A DNA stretch of 64,000 nt, taken from NCBI RefSeq assembly GCF_000724625.1, contig NZ_CP007139.1:4774001-4838000 (forward strand), given 5' to 3'. Shown here piece by piece: positions 55,986-64,000 of this stretch. This DNA comes from Fimbriimonas ginsengisoli Gsoil 348. GTDB taxonomy: Bacteria; Armatimonadota; Fimbriimonadia; Fimbriimonadales; Fimbriimonadaceae. How positions within the stretch are numbered: position 1 is the first letter of the stretch; each line of letters begins with the position of its first letter. A program made the translations under genes and the position numbers. The notes beneath the pieces are model-generated. The model was not told where the DNA came from and made no database searches. It saw nothing but the letters and a program-made list of their open reading frames with translations.

Positions 55986-56643
55986 CGAAGGATGGAAGCG
56001 GTGGTCGATTCCGGTCGGCATCGTCGTCGCGCTTGTAATGGTGCTGCTTCTGTCCAATCGTGATGTCCCGACTCCCACGGGCCTCCCCCGCATCATGGAT
56101 CTGGACACCTACCGGCGAGACCTGAACAACGCCTCCCAAATCGCCGCCCCGATCTTCGCGAAATACGACGACGGCGCGGAGATTTCGGAGTCGGAACGCG
56201 CCGACCTTCGGAAGTGCGCCCAGGTTTTCGACACCGTTAGCACGTTCTTGCCGGCAAAGTCGGGTTCCTTCCTAGACGCCGGGCGATGCTACGTGATCTT
56301 GGAAGACTGGGAAAGCGCGGAGCAGCGCCTTCAACAGTGCTTGAACAACTCCACCCTCAAGGATTCCGATTTCTCCCCCAAGGGAGTCGGGGATGCCAAG
56401 CGGCTGATGTCGGTGGTTCGCAACCAGCAGGGGCGCTTTGAGGACGCTTATCGGCTGGCGGATGAGGCGCTCAAGATCGACCCGAGCGACGCCTCCTCCT
56501 TGGTCGCCCGCGCCTCCGCCGAAGTCCAACTCAAGCATATCCCCGCCGCCCGCGTGGACATCGCCAAATCGCTCCAACTTTGGCCCGGCAACAAACGGGC
56601 GCTCCAACTGCAGCAACTGCTTGAGACGGCGACCGGTAAGTGA
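55975..56643 (+). CDS. Membrane-anchored TPR protein
   Basis: 222 aa, TTG start inside the last codons of leuS, so coupled to it. Seen: N-terminal transmembrane helix (SIPVGIVVALVMVLLLS), a short linker, then TPR units (AGRCYVILEDWESAEQRLQQCL, RFEDAYRLADEALKIDPSD). Single-pass protein with a cytoplasmic or periplasmic TPR domain. Role unknown; no functional link with leuS is evident. Confidence 0.8.
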   Translation: MQTNEGWKRWSIPVGIVVALVMVLLLSNRDVPTPTGLPRIMDLDTYRRDLNNASQIAAPIFAKYDDGAEISESERADLRKCAQVFDTVSTFLPAKSGSFLDAGRCYVILEDWESAEQRLQQCLNNSTLKDSDFSPKGVGDAKRLMSVVRNQQGRFEDAYRLADEALKIDPSDASSLVARASAEVQLKHIPAARVDIAKSLQLWPGNKRALQLQQLLETATGK

Positions 56644-56690
56644 ACGCCTAGCGCCCAACGCCTACCGCCTGTCATACTCTTCACCGGCGC

Positions 56691-56781
56691 GGAGTGGTGT
56701 CCGAGTGGTCGATGGAGCGGGCCTGGAAAGCTCGTACTCGTCAAAAGCGAGTCGTGGGTTCGAATCCCACCCACTCCGCCA
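56691..56781 (+). tRNA. tRNA-Ser(GGA)
   Basis: Class II tRNA, 91 nt with encoded CCA. Acceptor GGAGTGG pairs with CCACTCC; anticodon stem CGGGC/GCTCG flanks the loop CTGGAAA (anticodon GGA); a long variable arm (TACTCG...CGAGT) and the T-arm GTGGGTTCGAATCCCAC are all present. Reads UCC/UCU codons. Confidence 0.97.
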
Positions 56782-56783
56782 GA

Positions 56784-57163
56784 AAGGTGGCACGGGCGGC
56801 TCGCCCGTGAGTATCTCGGGCGGCCCGCCCGAGTAAAAAAAATTGTCGTTACCGATCTCCCCATCGAGTCTCCGGCAGCCTCCCTCGGCCCGGCCGACCC
56901 TTTATCCCGAAGGGATTCCGTCCCCCAGCCAAGGGTTGGTAAGCCGCGTAGCGTCCTACCCTGGTGGTGACCGCCGCCAAGGTTTCTACCCCAACGGGGT
57001 TGCGGCCTTTTCCGGACGCAACCCCGTTGGGGTAGAAAGGCCGTCGATCGCCGGAACTCGTGCCTCGCAACCCTTCGCTGGGGGACGCTATCCCTTCGGG
57101 ATAAGGGAAACCTTTGGTTCGGCTTCCAACCGATCCGATGCCGGAAAAAATCGGTAATACGCC
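56784..57163. repeat. Repeat-rich region after tRNA-Ser
   Basis: 380 bp without a gene. Contains CACGGGCGGCTCGCCCGTG, GGGCGGCCCGCCC, TATCCCGAAGGGAT (and its inverse TATCCCTTCGGGATA), AAGGGTTG..., and ACCCCAACGGGGTTGCGGCC opposed by GCAACCCCGTTGGGGTAGAA, forming a large stem. A second copy of the same set lies at 61616-61745 after ppdK. Confidence 0.75.
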
Positions 57164-57571
57164 ATGTTCCCCTACGCCGCAAGCGCCGACGAACTGAACC
57201 GCCGCGACGAGGTGCTTGCCCGCATTGTGGAGCACGTCCTTACGAACCGCACGATCAAGCTTCCGGTTTTCGACCCGAATCTGGCTCGGCCGAACGACCG
57301 GTTCGCCCTCATCAACATCGGTCTCGAGCCGAACGACTTCTCCGGTTCGTTGGGGGTCTACCGCTACCAGTTCGAAGGAGAGGAAGACCTCCTCCACCTG
57401 ATCGTGACCACGGAAACCGGCGACCCGCTAACCCCTGAAGAAGGTCAACGAGTCGCCTCATTCGCCCTGAGCGGGCTCTCCCCCGCCCTCATCTGGCTCC
57501 GCCCGGGCGAGCTCTCCCAGCACTTCTACTTCGGCCACGACGACCTGGTCGCCCACCTAGAAACCAAGTAG
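57164..57571 (+). CDS. Small hypothetical protein
   Basis: 135 aa, ATG start. Soluble alpha/beta composition with no signal or membrane segment; one segment (PLTPEEGQRVASFALSGLSP) recalls small domain-of-unknown-function proteins, but I recognise no family. Codon composition is consistent with genuine coding. Sits between two repeat clusters. Confidence 0.6.
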   Translation: MFPYAASADELNRRDEVLARIVEHVLTNRTIKLPVFDPNLARPNDRFALINIGLEPNDFSGSLGVYRYQFEGEEDLLHLIVTTETGDPLTPEEGQRVASFALSGLSPALIWLRPGELSQHFYFGHDDLVAHLETK

Positions 57572-57577
57572 GCAAGG

Positions 57578-57709
57578 GGTGCCACGGGTGTAGACGGAAA
57601 CCGAGCCTCTGGCTTTATCTAGCGACTTTGTGTTTCCGTCGTAACCCGTGTTCTATCCATGGAAGCACGGGTTTCGGCGGCACGTGCATCCGCCTGCACC
57701 CGTGGCACC
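57578..57709. repeat. 106-bp segment bounded by a 13-bp inverted repeat
   Basis: GGTGCCACGGGTG (57578-57590) and CACCCGTGGCACC (57697-57709) are exact inverted copies. Inside, ACGGAAAC/GTTTCCGT and ACGGGTT/AACCCGT-type pairs repeat. No open frame with coding character. Confidence 0.65.
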
Positions 57710-57730
57710 CGGCCTCTCGCTCGGCGAGGA

Positions 57731-58720
57731 TCAGTCCTTTGCCCAGAACATCTCGCCGGCCGATTCGGCGATAACCGACTCTTTCAGCACGCTGAGCGCC
57801 TTGCGAAGCCCCTCGATCGGCGACATAAGGCCGTCCTCATGCTCGATGCTGAGGACGTAGTCGTAGCCGACCATCCGCAGATTCGAGCAGAAATCCTTCC
57901 ACCACTCCAGCCCGTGTCCGTACCCACACGACCGGAAGACCCAGGACCGGCCAAGAATGTCGCCGTACGACTTCGTATCGAGATTGCCGTTGCGCCCCGA
58001 GTTGTAGGGGTCGATTTTCGTGTCCTTCGCGTGTACGTGGTAGAGAGCCCCTTCCGCGCCAAGCTCGCGAACCGCCGCGATCGGATCGATACCCTGCCAC
58101 CAGAGGTGCGAAGGGTCGAAGTTCGCCCCGATCGCATCGCCCACCGCGTTTCGTAGCTTCAATAGCGTGTCATTGGAGTAACACACGAAGCCGGGGTGCA
58201 TTTCGATGGCGAACTTCACCTTGTGGTCGTTCAGCAGCTTCGCCTGCTCCGTCCAGTAAGGAATCACGGACTCCTTCCACTGCCATTCGAGAATGTCGCG
58301 GTATTCGTCCGGCCAGGCGCAGGTGACCCAGTTCGGGTTGACCGCGTTCGGCCCCTCGCCCGGACAGCCGGAAAAGCCGTTGACCACCCCGATACCCAGT
58401 GCGCTCGACAGCTTGACGCTGTTCACAAAGGCACGGTGGTGGTCTTCCGCGATCGCCTTGTTTGGATGCAGCGGATTGCCGTGGCAGGAGATCGCCGAGA
58501 TCATGAGCCCTCGGCTCTCGACTTCGTGCACCAGCCGGTCGCGTGCTCCCTTGTCGGAGATCAGGGTCTCCACCGCTTCATGAGTCTTGCCAAGGTGCGC
58601 CGCGCCCGGATACGCCCCCGCTCCGAACTCGACCGCCTGGATCCCCTCTGCCTTGATAATGTCGAGCGCCTCGGTCAGGCTCTTATCGCCGAACAACGCC
58701 GTAAAAATTCCAATCTTCAT
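57731..58720 (-). CDS. Sugar-phosphate isomerase/epimerase-like TIM-barrel protein
   Basis: 329 aa from ATG 58720, with GAGGAAGAG directly upstream; the longer frame to 58888 is non-coding. Xylose isomerase-like TIM barrel (AP endonuclease 2 superfamily). Seen: MKIGIFTALFGD start strand, EGIQAVEFGAGAYPG, metal-ligand region EMHPGF, NFDPSHLWWQGID and HVHAKDT, and a late SIEHED. These Glu/Asp/His positions fit a divalent-metal isomerase/epimerase acting on sugars or inositol derivatives. Substrate unknown. Confidence 0.85.
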   Translation of the reverse strand: MKIGIFTALFGDKSLTEALDIIKAEGIQAVEFGAGAYPGAAHLGKTHEAVETLISDKGARDRLVHEVESRGLMISAISCHGNPLHPNKAIAEDHHRAFVNSVKLSSALGIGVVNGFSGCPGEGPNAVNPNWVTCAWPDEYRDILEWQWKESVIPYWTEQAKLLNDHKVKFAIEMHPGFVCYSNDTLLKLRNAVGDAIGANFDPSHLWWQGIDPIAAVRELGAEGALYHVHAKDTKIDPYNSGRNGNLDTKSYGDILGRSWVFRSCGYGHGLEWWKDFCSNLRMVGYDYVLSIEHEDGLMSPIEGLRKALSVLKESVIAESAGEMFWAKD

Positions 58721-58911
58721 CTCTTCCTCGTTCCCTCTGCCGCGATGCGTCGTGCCGATTATGGATGTATCCGCAACGGAGCGACAAGGGCCTAAAAAGA
58801 AACGGGGCGTGAACCCCCGACGACGTAAACGGTAAACTCCCGCCCGAAGAGTGTTTGGACCGCCAGAGTAGTCGGCCTCACCCAGCATCAGATACGGAGC
58901 AAATCTTAAAT

Positions 58912-61575
58912 ATGAGCAATAAGCGCGTCTATCTCTTCCGCGAGGGCGACAAGAGCATGCGGGATCTCCTTGGCGGTAAAGGTGCGAACCTCGCCGAAAT
59001 GTCCAACATCGGTCTCCCCGTCCCCCCCGGATTCACCATCACCACCGAGGTCTGTACCGAGTACTACGCCAGCGGAAAGAAGCTGCCGGCCGGTCTGATG
59101 GAAGAGATCGAGACCGCACTGAAGGACGTGGAGAAAGACCAGGGCAAAACCCTTGGCGACCCCAATAACCCGCTCCTCCTCTCCGTCCGCTCCGGCGCCA
59201 AATTCTCCATGCCCGGCATGATGGATACCGTCCTCAACCTCGGTCTCAACGACCAGGTCGCGGAAGGGATGATCGCCAAGGGCGCCGACCCTCGCTTCGT
59301 TTACGACAGCTACCGCCGCCTCATCATGATGCTGTCCGACGTCGCTTTCGGCGACCGTTACGAAGGCATTTCCAAGCACGATTTCGAGCACCAGTTCTAC
59401 GACCTGAAGGCGGAGCTCGGCGTGAAAGAAGACCTTGAGGTCTCCGCAGATAAGCTGAAGGAGCTTTGCGAGCGGTACAAGGCGTACGTCCAAAGCAAGG
59501 GCGTCACCTTCCCGCAAGACGCTCGCGAGCAGATGAAGGAAGCGGTCGAGGCTGTATTCCGCTCCTGGAATAATGAGCGAGCCATCATCTACCGCCGACG
59601 CGAGAAGATCGACGACGCCATCGGCACCGCCGTCAACATCCAGGCCATGGTCTTCGGGAACATGGGCGACGATTGCGGAACGGGCGTCGCCTTCACCCGC
59701 AACGCCTCCACCGGCGATAAGGAAGTCTTCGGCGAGTACTTGATGAACGCCCAGGGCGAGGACGTGGTCGCCGGCGTGCGAACTCCTCTCGACCTGAACG
59801 AGCTAAAGCTCCAGAACCCCATCATTTACAACGAGTTCGTCAACTTCTGCAATGTCCTCGAGCACCACTACAAGGACATGCAGGACATCGAGTTCACCAT
59901 CGAGCGGAACAAATTGTTCATCTTGCAGTGCCGCTCCGGAAAGCGCACTGGCACCGCCGCCGTCAAGACTGCGGTCGACATGGTCCACGAGTGTCTCATC
60001 ACCAAGGAAGAGGCGATCGCTCGTGTGAACCCCGACCTGCTCAACCAGGTTCTCCTCCCCGTCATCGCCCCCGGCACCAAGTACGACGTCATCGCCAAGG
60101 GTCTCCCTGCCGGTCCCGGCGCGGCGACCGGCGTTGCCGTCTTCGACGCCAACCGTGCCGCCGAGATGGGCAAGGGCGGCCAGGGTCAGCGCGTGATCCT
60201 CGTTCGCGCGGACACCTCTCCCGACGACTTGGCCGGCATGCTTGCCGCTCAGGGCGTTCTCACCGAGCGCGGCGGAATGACCTCCCACGCGGCCCTGGTC
60301 GCCCGCGGCTTCGGCATCCCCACCGTCGCCGGCTGCTCCTCCATCCGCGTGGACGCGGAAAAGCGCCAGTTCACGATCGGCGACGTCACCATCAAGGAAG
60401 GCGACTACATCTCGCTCAATGGCGGCCTGGGGGAAGTCATCCATGGCCAGGTGCCAGTGGAAGACGCCAAGATGACCGGCGACTTCGGAACCTTCATGGG
60501 TTGGGCCGACGAGTTCCGCAAGATGGGCGTCCGTGCCAACGCCGACTCCCCTGCCGACGTCCGCAAGGCGATTGAGTTGGGCGCCGAGGGCGTGGGCCTC
60601 ACCCGAACCGAGCACATGTTCTTCGAGGGAGACCGGCGTCCGGTCGTAGTGAGCATGATTCTGGACATCGACAACCCTGAGACTCGCGCCGCCAAGCTGG
60701 GCGAGCTTCTCGAGTTCCAGCGCGAGGACTTCAAGGGAATCTTCGAGGCACTCGAAGGTCGACCCGCGACGATCCGCCTGATCGACCCGCCGCTTCACGA
60801 GTTCCTCCCCAACCTCACGGAGCTAACCGCCGAGGTCGCCGTCGATAAGGCGGCCGGAAAGTCGGATGCTGCAAAGGAAACGATGCTTCGGGCGGCCGAG
60901 TCGATGCACGAGATCAACCCGATGCTCGGCCTCCGCGGCGTTCGCCTCTCGATCGTCTATCCGGAGATCGTCGCCATGCAGGTTCGGGCGATCCTCGAAG
61001 GCGCCGCGTCGGTCATCAAGGCCGGCGGCAAGGCGGTTCCCGAGATCATGATTCCGCTTGTCGGGCACGTGAACGAGCTCACCACCATCAAGGCCGACCT
61101 CGAGAAGACCGCCAAGGCGGTCGAGGCCGAGCAGGGCGTTTCGATTCCCTACTCGTTCGGCACCATGATCGAGGTTCCTCGCGGCGCCCTTACCGCGGAC
61201 GAGATCGCCGTCGAAGCCGAGTTCTTCTCGTTCGGCACCAACGACCTCACGCAGATGACCTTCGGCTTCAGCCGCGACGACTCGGACAAGTTCCTCAAGC
61301 CGTACGTAGAGCGGAAGATTCTGCCCGGCGACCCGTTCGAGAGCATCGACCGCAAGGGCGTCGGCCAGCTCATGCAGATCGCCATCGACAAGGCGAAGAA
61401 GGTCCGCCCGAACATCAAGCTCGGAATCTGCGGCGAGCACGGCGGCGACCCGTCGTCCGTGCAGTTCTGCTACGAGATCGGCTTGGACTACGTGAGCTGC
61501 TCCCCGTTCCGCGTCCCGATCGCCCGCCTCGCGGCGGCCCAGGCCGCTCTGGGTAAAGGCGTCTCGGACAAGTAG
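58912..61575 (+). CDS. ppdK: Pyruvate, phosphate dikinase
   Basis: 887 aa from ATG 58912 (an in-frame ATG at 58855 adds a non-conserved stretch). Interconverts pyruvate + ATP + Pi and PEP + AMP + PPi. Seen: N-terminal ATP-grasp-like domain (GGKGANLAEM, SVRSGAKFSMPGMMDT), phospho-carrier His459 in GGMTSHAALVARG, and the C-terminal PEP/pyruvate barrel with EVPRGAL, FSFGTNDLTQMTFG and GICGEHGGDP. Complete and intact. Monocistronic. Confidence 0.97.
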   Translation: MSNKRVYLFREGDKSMRDLLGGKGANLAEMSNIGLPVPPGFTITTEVCTEYYASGKKLPAGLMEEIETALKDVEKDQGKTLGDPNNPLLLSVRSGAKFSMPGMMDTVLNLGLNDQVAEGMIAKGADPRFVYDSYRRLIMMLSDVAFGDRYEGISKHDFEHQFYDLKAELGVKEDLEVSADKLKELCERYKAYVQSKGVTFPQDAREQMKEAVEAVFRSWNNERAIIYRRREKIDDAIGTAVNIQAMVFGNMGDDCGTGVAFTRNASTGDKEVFGEYLMNAQGEDVVAGVRTPLDLNELKLQNPIIYNEFVNFCNVLEHHYKDMQDIEFTIERNKLFILQCRSGKRTGTAAVKTAVDMVHECLITKEEAIARVNPDLLNQVLLPVIAPGTKYDVIAKGLPAGPGAATGVAVFDANRAAEMGKGGQGQRVILVRADTSPDDLAGMLAAQGVLTERGGMTSHAALVARGFGIPTVAGCSSIRVDAEKRQFTIGDVTIKEGDYISLNGGLGEVIHGQVPVEDAKMTGDFGTFMGWADEFRKMGVRANADSPADVRKAIELGAEGVGLTRTEHMFFEGDRRPVVVSMILDIDNPETRAAKLGELLEFQREDFKGIFEALEGRPATIRLIDPPLHEFLPNLTELTAEVAVDKAAGKSDAAKETMLRAAESMHEINPMLGLRGVRLSIVYPEIVAMQVRAILEGAASVIKAGGKAVPEIMIPLVGHVNELTTIKADLEKTAKAVEAEQGVSIPYSFGTMIEVPRGALTADEIAVEAEFFSFGTNDLTQMTFGFSRDDSDKFLKPYVERKILPGDPFESIDRKGVGQLMQIAIDKAKKVRPNIKLGICGEHGGDPSSVQFCYEIGLDYVSCSPFRVPIARLAAAQAALGKGVSDK

Positions 61576-61587
61576 ATCGAGAGAAGG

Positions 61588-61745
61588 CCTTCCCGGAAAC
61601 GGGAAGGTCGTCTCAATTATCCCGAAGGGATTACGTCCGCTAGCGAAGGGTTGCGAGGAACGAGCTACCCTGGGACAGAGACCGAATCATTCCAACCCCA
61701 ACGGGGTTGCGGCCTTCTCTGAACGCAACGCCGGTGGGGTAGCTG
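61588..61745. repeat. Hairpin and repeat cluster after ppdK
   Basis: CCTTCCCG-GAAA-CGGGAAGG (61588-61607), then TATCCCGAAGGGAT, a GCGAAGGGTTGCGAGG stretch and CCCCAACGGGGTTGCGGCC...GTGGGGTAGCT, a second copy of the 56880-57090 repeat set. Two copies after unrelated genes suggest a mobile or copied element. Confidence 0.7.
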
Positions 61746-61759
61746 TCGTGGGGACTTCT

Positions 61760-61789
61760 GTGCCTCCGGTCGAAAACGACCGGAGGCAC
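61760..61789 (+). terminator. Rho-independent terminator downstream of ppdK
   Basis: GTGCCTCCGGTCG pairs perfectly with CGACCGGAGGCAC (13 bp, AAAA loop), followed by CTTTCAATATTT on the plus strand. Confidence 0.75.
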
Positions 61790-61826
61790 CTTTCAATATT
61801 TGGTGCAGACGCCGACAATAACCCCG

Positions 61827-62591
61827 CTATGGCGCGATCAGATATGTGTTAATCCCGGTCTGCCCGTAACGAAGGGTGGTGATGACGGTGTTCTTAGGGT
61901 AGAGAACCAACATACTTCCGAGCAAACCTTTAGAAGTTTTCACTCCCAAGTCTTCTAGGGCGCAAACGAAGTTATTCGTTCTCATTTGTTGATACGGAAT
62001 CTGAACGGTAATATACGCCTTCCCATCCGTGAACGTAGTGAATTCGACAGGAAAGCCCAGCCAAGTCCCTTTGTATTGTTTAGCGCCGCTAGCGAAAACG
62101 TAAGTGGGAGCCGTATCGATTGACGCCACTGATTTGGCATCTCCAGACTCTCCGCATCCAAACGTGAAGTTACGGGTGGCGCGGGTAGCGGGCAACGGTC
62201 GCGTGATCGGTGCAAACTCAAGAGCCGCACCGCCCACGTCGGAGCGGGTGAGACTAAGCACGTTATTCGGCTTTACAGTTCCGTCCAGGGTAAATGTTGC
62301 GCCGTTATTTGCGAGACACGTCAAGTGCACAGTGGTTCCCTCGATCGTTCCAGACAGGAAACCTCCCGCATGATCTTCATCAACGCCCGGATCTTCGACT
62401 TCGTAATCGCCTTCGTACGTGCCGTCTTTTTCACGATCTAAATCGATGGACATCTGAAAGCCATCGGGCAGGCTCGCGACGTAGAGGGTGTCGTCGGCAA
62501 GGACGGCGCTTTTCGTCTGAGAAGACGAGTTCCCCCCGCAACCCCCAAACATCAGACCGAGGATCGCGAACCACAATATGCGTTTGTGCAT
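61827..62591 (-). CDS. Hypothetical lipoprotein
   Basis: 254 aa. Seen: signal peptide with lipobox LMFGGC at residue 18 (mature Cys18), followed by a GNSSSQ Ser-rich linker and a beta-rich body. Three further Cys occur in the body (LTCLAN, FGCGES, FVCALED). No domain recognised; surface-exposed or periplasmic. Confidence 0.75.
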   Translation of the reverse strand: MHKRILWFAILGLMFGGCGGNSSSQTKSAVLADDTLYVASLPDGFQMSIDLDREKDGTYEGDYEVEDPGVDEDHAGGFLSGTIEGTTVHLTCLANNGATFTLDGTVKPNNVLSLTRSDVGGAALEFAPITRPLPATRATRNFTFGCGESGDAKSVASIDTAPTYVFASGAKQYKGTWLGFPVEFTTFTDGKAYITVQIPYQQMRTNNFVCALEDLGVKTSKGLLGSMLVLYPKNTVITTLRYGQTGINTYLIAP

Positions 62592-62661
62592 TCACGGAGT
62601 ATGACGGAGCGGCGTTCGCATAAAATTGCAGTAAACATGTTACTAAGTTTTCGGCGATAGA

Positions 62662-63021
62662 ATGGATAGCGTGAACAGCCACTTCCCCACCATCCAGGCC
62701 CACTGCCTCTCCAAGCCAAACGCCTACGAGGACTATCCGTGGGGTGACACGGTTTGGAAGGTGAAGCCGAAGGATAAGATCTTCTGCTTCGGCGGCGTCG
62801 ATTCCGACAAAATCACCGTCAAGGCGACTCAAGATGAGCAGGCGGCGTTAACTCAGCTCCCGGGAATCGTCCCTGCGCCGTACCTCGCACGCCACGGGTG
62901 GATATCCGTCGATCTTGCCGAGCCTCAAAATGCCGAGATGGCGCTCGAGCTGATCGACCGGAGCTACGAGCTCGTTGTTTCACCGCCGAAGAAATCTAAG
63001 GTGCATCCTCAACCAAGTTAG
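62662..63021 (+). CDS. MmcQ/YjbR-family protein
   Basis: 119 aa. Seen: the family block HCLSKPNAYEDYPWGDTVWKV, KIFCFGG and HGWISVDL, characteristic of YjbR/CyaY-like DUF419 proteins, which have a small alpha/beta DNA-binding-like fold. Start ATG 62662 or GTG 62671. Convergent with, and overlapping by 26 bp, the next gene. Confidence 0.85.
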   Translation: MDSVNSHFPTIQAHCLSKPNAYEDYPWGDTVWKVKPKDKIFCFGGVDSDKITVKATQDEQAALTQLPGIVPAPYLARHGWISVDLAEPQNAEMALELIDRSYELVVSPPKKSKVHPQPS

Positions 63022-63628
63022 CTTTGATGTAAGCCGACTGCCGTCCGATCTGGTCGCGCTCTTTATCGTTTAGGCCCCATTTCCTCAAAGTGGATACTGG
63101 CGGCATCTTTAGCAGCCGGCCAACCAGAAAGACCGTATCGCGCGGTTGGACGACGAGTTGATGCTCACCCTTATGGCCCGGATTCGTGGGCTCATCCATC
63201 TTTACTAAGATGCTATCCGCCTCCGTGGGACCGATGCTAAAGATCTTGTCCCCCGGTACCGTCTGGACGGATGCGCCGTCGATTCGGACCAAGTGCCCGA
63301 CATATTGGGGCGTCCCATCGATGATGTCGATGAACGTAGCCGGCCGACCCGTCGCCGCTCGATAGTCGGTCCCGGTTGGAGATTCGACGATACGGCCACC
63401 TCCCGTGACCACCGCGAACCGCTCGGCTCGTCCGCTCGTACCCGGCTCATCGAGAATCGCGACATTGAACGCCCGCGGCCCGGCTTGCTGGTTCAGTTTC
63501 GGAATCAACAGGTACGCGAACCCAAACGCCATCGCCCCTGCGAAAAGCGTGCAGAGAACCACGAGATTGATCCGTCGCGGATCTGGGTTTTCCCGGAGTG
63601 GAATGCGTACATCCGATTGGTCGTCCAT
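62996..63628 (-). CDS. Hypothetical membrane-anchored protein
   Basis: 210 aa. Seen: short polar N-terminus, one transmembrane helix (LVVLCTLFAGAMAFGFAYLLI), and an extracytoplasmic beta-rich domain (HLVRIDGASVQTVPGDKIFSIGP...TVFLVGRL) that resembles a small OB-type or SLBB-like module but not convincingly. Its 3' end overlaps the convergent MmcQ-like gene. Confidence 0.65.
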   Translation of the reverse strand: MDDQSDVRIPLRENPDPRRINLVVLCTLFAGAMAFGFAYLLIPKLNQQAGPRAFNVAILDEPGTSGRAERFAVVTGGGRIVESPTGTDYRAATGRPATFIDIIDGTPQYVGHLVRIDGASVQTVPGDKIFSIGPTEADSILVKMDEPTNPGHKGEHQLVVQPRDTVFLVGRLLKMPPVSTLRKWGLNDKERDQIGRQSAYIKANLVEDAP

Positions 63629-63664
63629 TTCAAAACACCTAAGTTAGCCACGCCCTACAAGTAG

Positions 63665-63690
63665 TAGTGGCACGGGCGGCCCGCCTGAGT
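63665..63690. repeat. Dispersed GTGGCACGGGCGG element
   Basis: AGTGGCACGGGCGGCCCGCC (63666-63685), the same core as at 49562. Between the hypothetical gene start and the glycosylase gene. Confidence 0.65.
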
Positions 63691-63831
63691 AAGAACCTTT
63701 CGTTGATCCATCGAAACTCGTACCGGGTCGAAGCCCCTAAGAGTAGGGCTCGCCAAACGCCTAATATGGTTCCCACTTGACCACGCCCTGTCCCATTGCC
63801 ACGCCGCAACGTTTTCCGCTACCGTAGATCT

Positions 63832-64000
63832 ATGCCGGAGTTTCCCGACATCGAGCTGTATCGAGTACGGCTCGCCGAGCGAATCGTCGGATCGAACGTC
63901 GAGTCGCTGACCTTCTTCAATCCTTTCGTTCTTCGCTCGTACGCCGTAGCTCCTCAGGAGTTCACGGGCCTTAAGGTCGTAGGGATCGAAAGGCTTGGCA
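63832..64000 (+). CDS. MutM/Nei-type DNA glycosylase, N-terminal part (truncated by window end)
   Basis: 56 codons visible, running off the end of the window. Seen: MPEFPDIE, in which Pro2 and Glu3 are the catalytic residues of the Fpg/Nei family, followed by RVRLAERIVGSNVESLTFFNPFVLRS, consistent with the first beta-strands. The bifunctional glycosylase/AP-lyase role in repair of oxidised bases is known for the family; whether it is Fpg or Nei cannot be seen from this fragment. Confidence 0.8.
   Translation, partial: MPEFPDIELYRVRLAERIVGSNVESLTFFNPFVLRSYAVAPQEFTGLKVVGIERLG

Noticed and set aside
56782-57163. Repeat region as a CRISPR array
   Set aside because: Units are inverted and of unequal spacing; there is no direct-repeat/spacer periodicity.

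Overview
The window is GC-rich bacterial chromosome with dense coding on both strands, many GTG/TTG starts and no phage, plasmid, IS or CRISPR signature. The gene mix (type IV pseudopilin, dockerin-like secreted protein, DUF1111 di-heme protein, NfrB-like glycosyltransferase, dispersed palindromic intergenic repeats, scattered str genes) would suit a free-living environmental bacterium such as an Armatimonadota/Fimbriimonas-like lineage. That assignment is inference from gene content; no 16S or marker phylogeny was possible.

Layout. 1-3.3 kb (minus): TPR protein, NAD kinase and an oligopeptide-type ABC ATPase in a translationally coupled string. 3.4-6.5 kb (minus): a five-gene operon of a Cys-rich radical SAM enzyme resembling the Tes/MJ0619 lipid cross-linking family, an Lgt-like membrane enzyme, two zinc-ribbon membrane proteins and a small membrane protein; this is one of the two most interesting loci. 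6.7-11.6 kb: HAD phosphatase, FMN-binding protein, NatAB-type exporter, MalK/UgpC-type ATPase. 11.8-13.8 kb (minus): four-gene operon of a CxxC redoxin-like protein, pseudopilin, secreted 8-Cys protein and exported hypothetical. 14.2-17.8 kb (plus): TPR-AAA ATPase with two tandem TPR-membrane paralogs, coupled by 4-nt overlaps. 17.9-28.3 kb: di-heme protein, DUF5655 protein, then tuf, fusA and rpsG-rpsL, all minus strand but split by terminators and by secreted-protein genes. 28.6-34.1 kb: M32 carboxypeptidase, DUF3052 protein, stand-alone LuxR-type HTH protein, galactokinase, aldehyde dehydrogenase.

34.5-38.9 kb (plus) is the second highlight: a BcsB-like exported protein, an NfrB-like membrane glycosyltransferase whose tail is HEAT-like rather than MshEN, and an overlooked 53-residue membrane protein. 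A CelD/BcsL-type acyltransferase lies convergently just beyond. 40.5-46.4 kb: MocA-family oxidoreductase, small membrane and exported proteins, DUF1003 protein, MsrB, a NarL-type two-component pair, a His-rich exported protein with a Cys-less YHS-like region. 46.5-53.1 kb: sugar ABC importer (permease, binding protein, permease, no ATPase), a TPR membrane protein and a GH4 alpha-galactosidase; together with galK and the MalK-like ATPase at 10.5 kb these suggest alpha-galactoside use. 53.3-64 kb: leuS carrying an in-frame palindrome-flanked insertion, a TPR protein, tRNA-Ser(GGA), a sugar-phosphate isomerase-like protein, pyruvate phosphate dikinase, small exported proteins and the start of a MutM/Nei-type glycosylase.

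Intergenic gaps repeatedly carry GC-rich palindromes of several families, often flush with gene 3' ends and sometimes supplying the stop codon.
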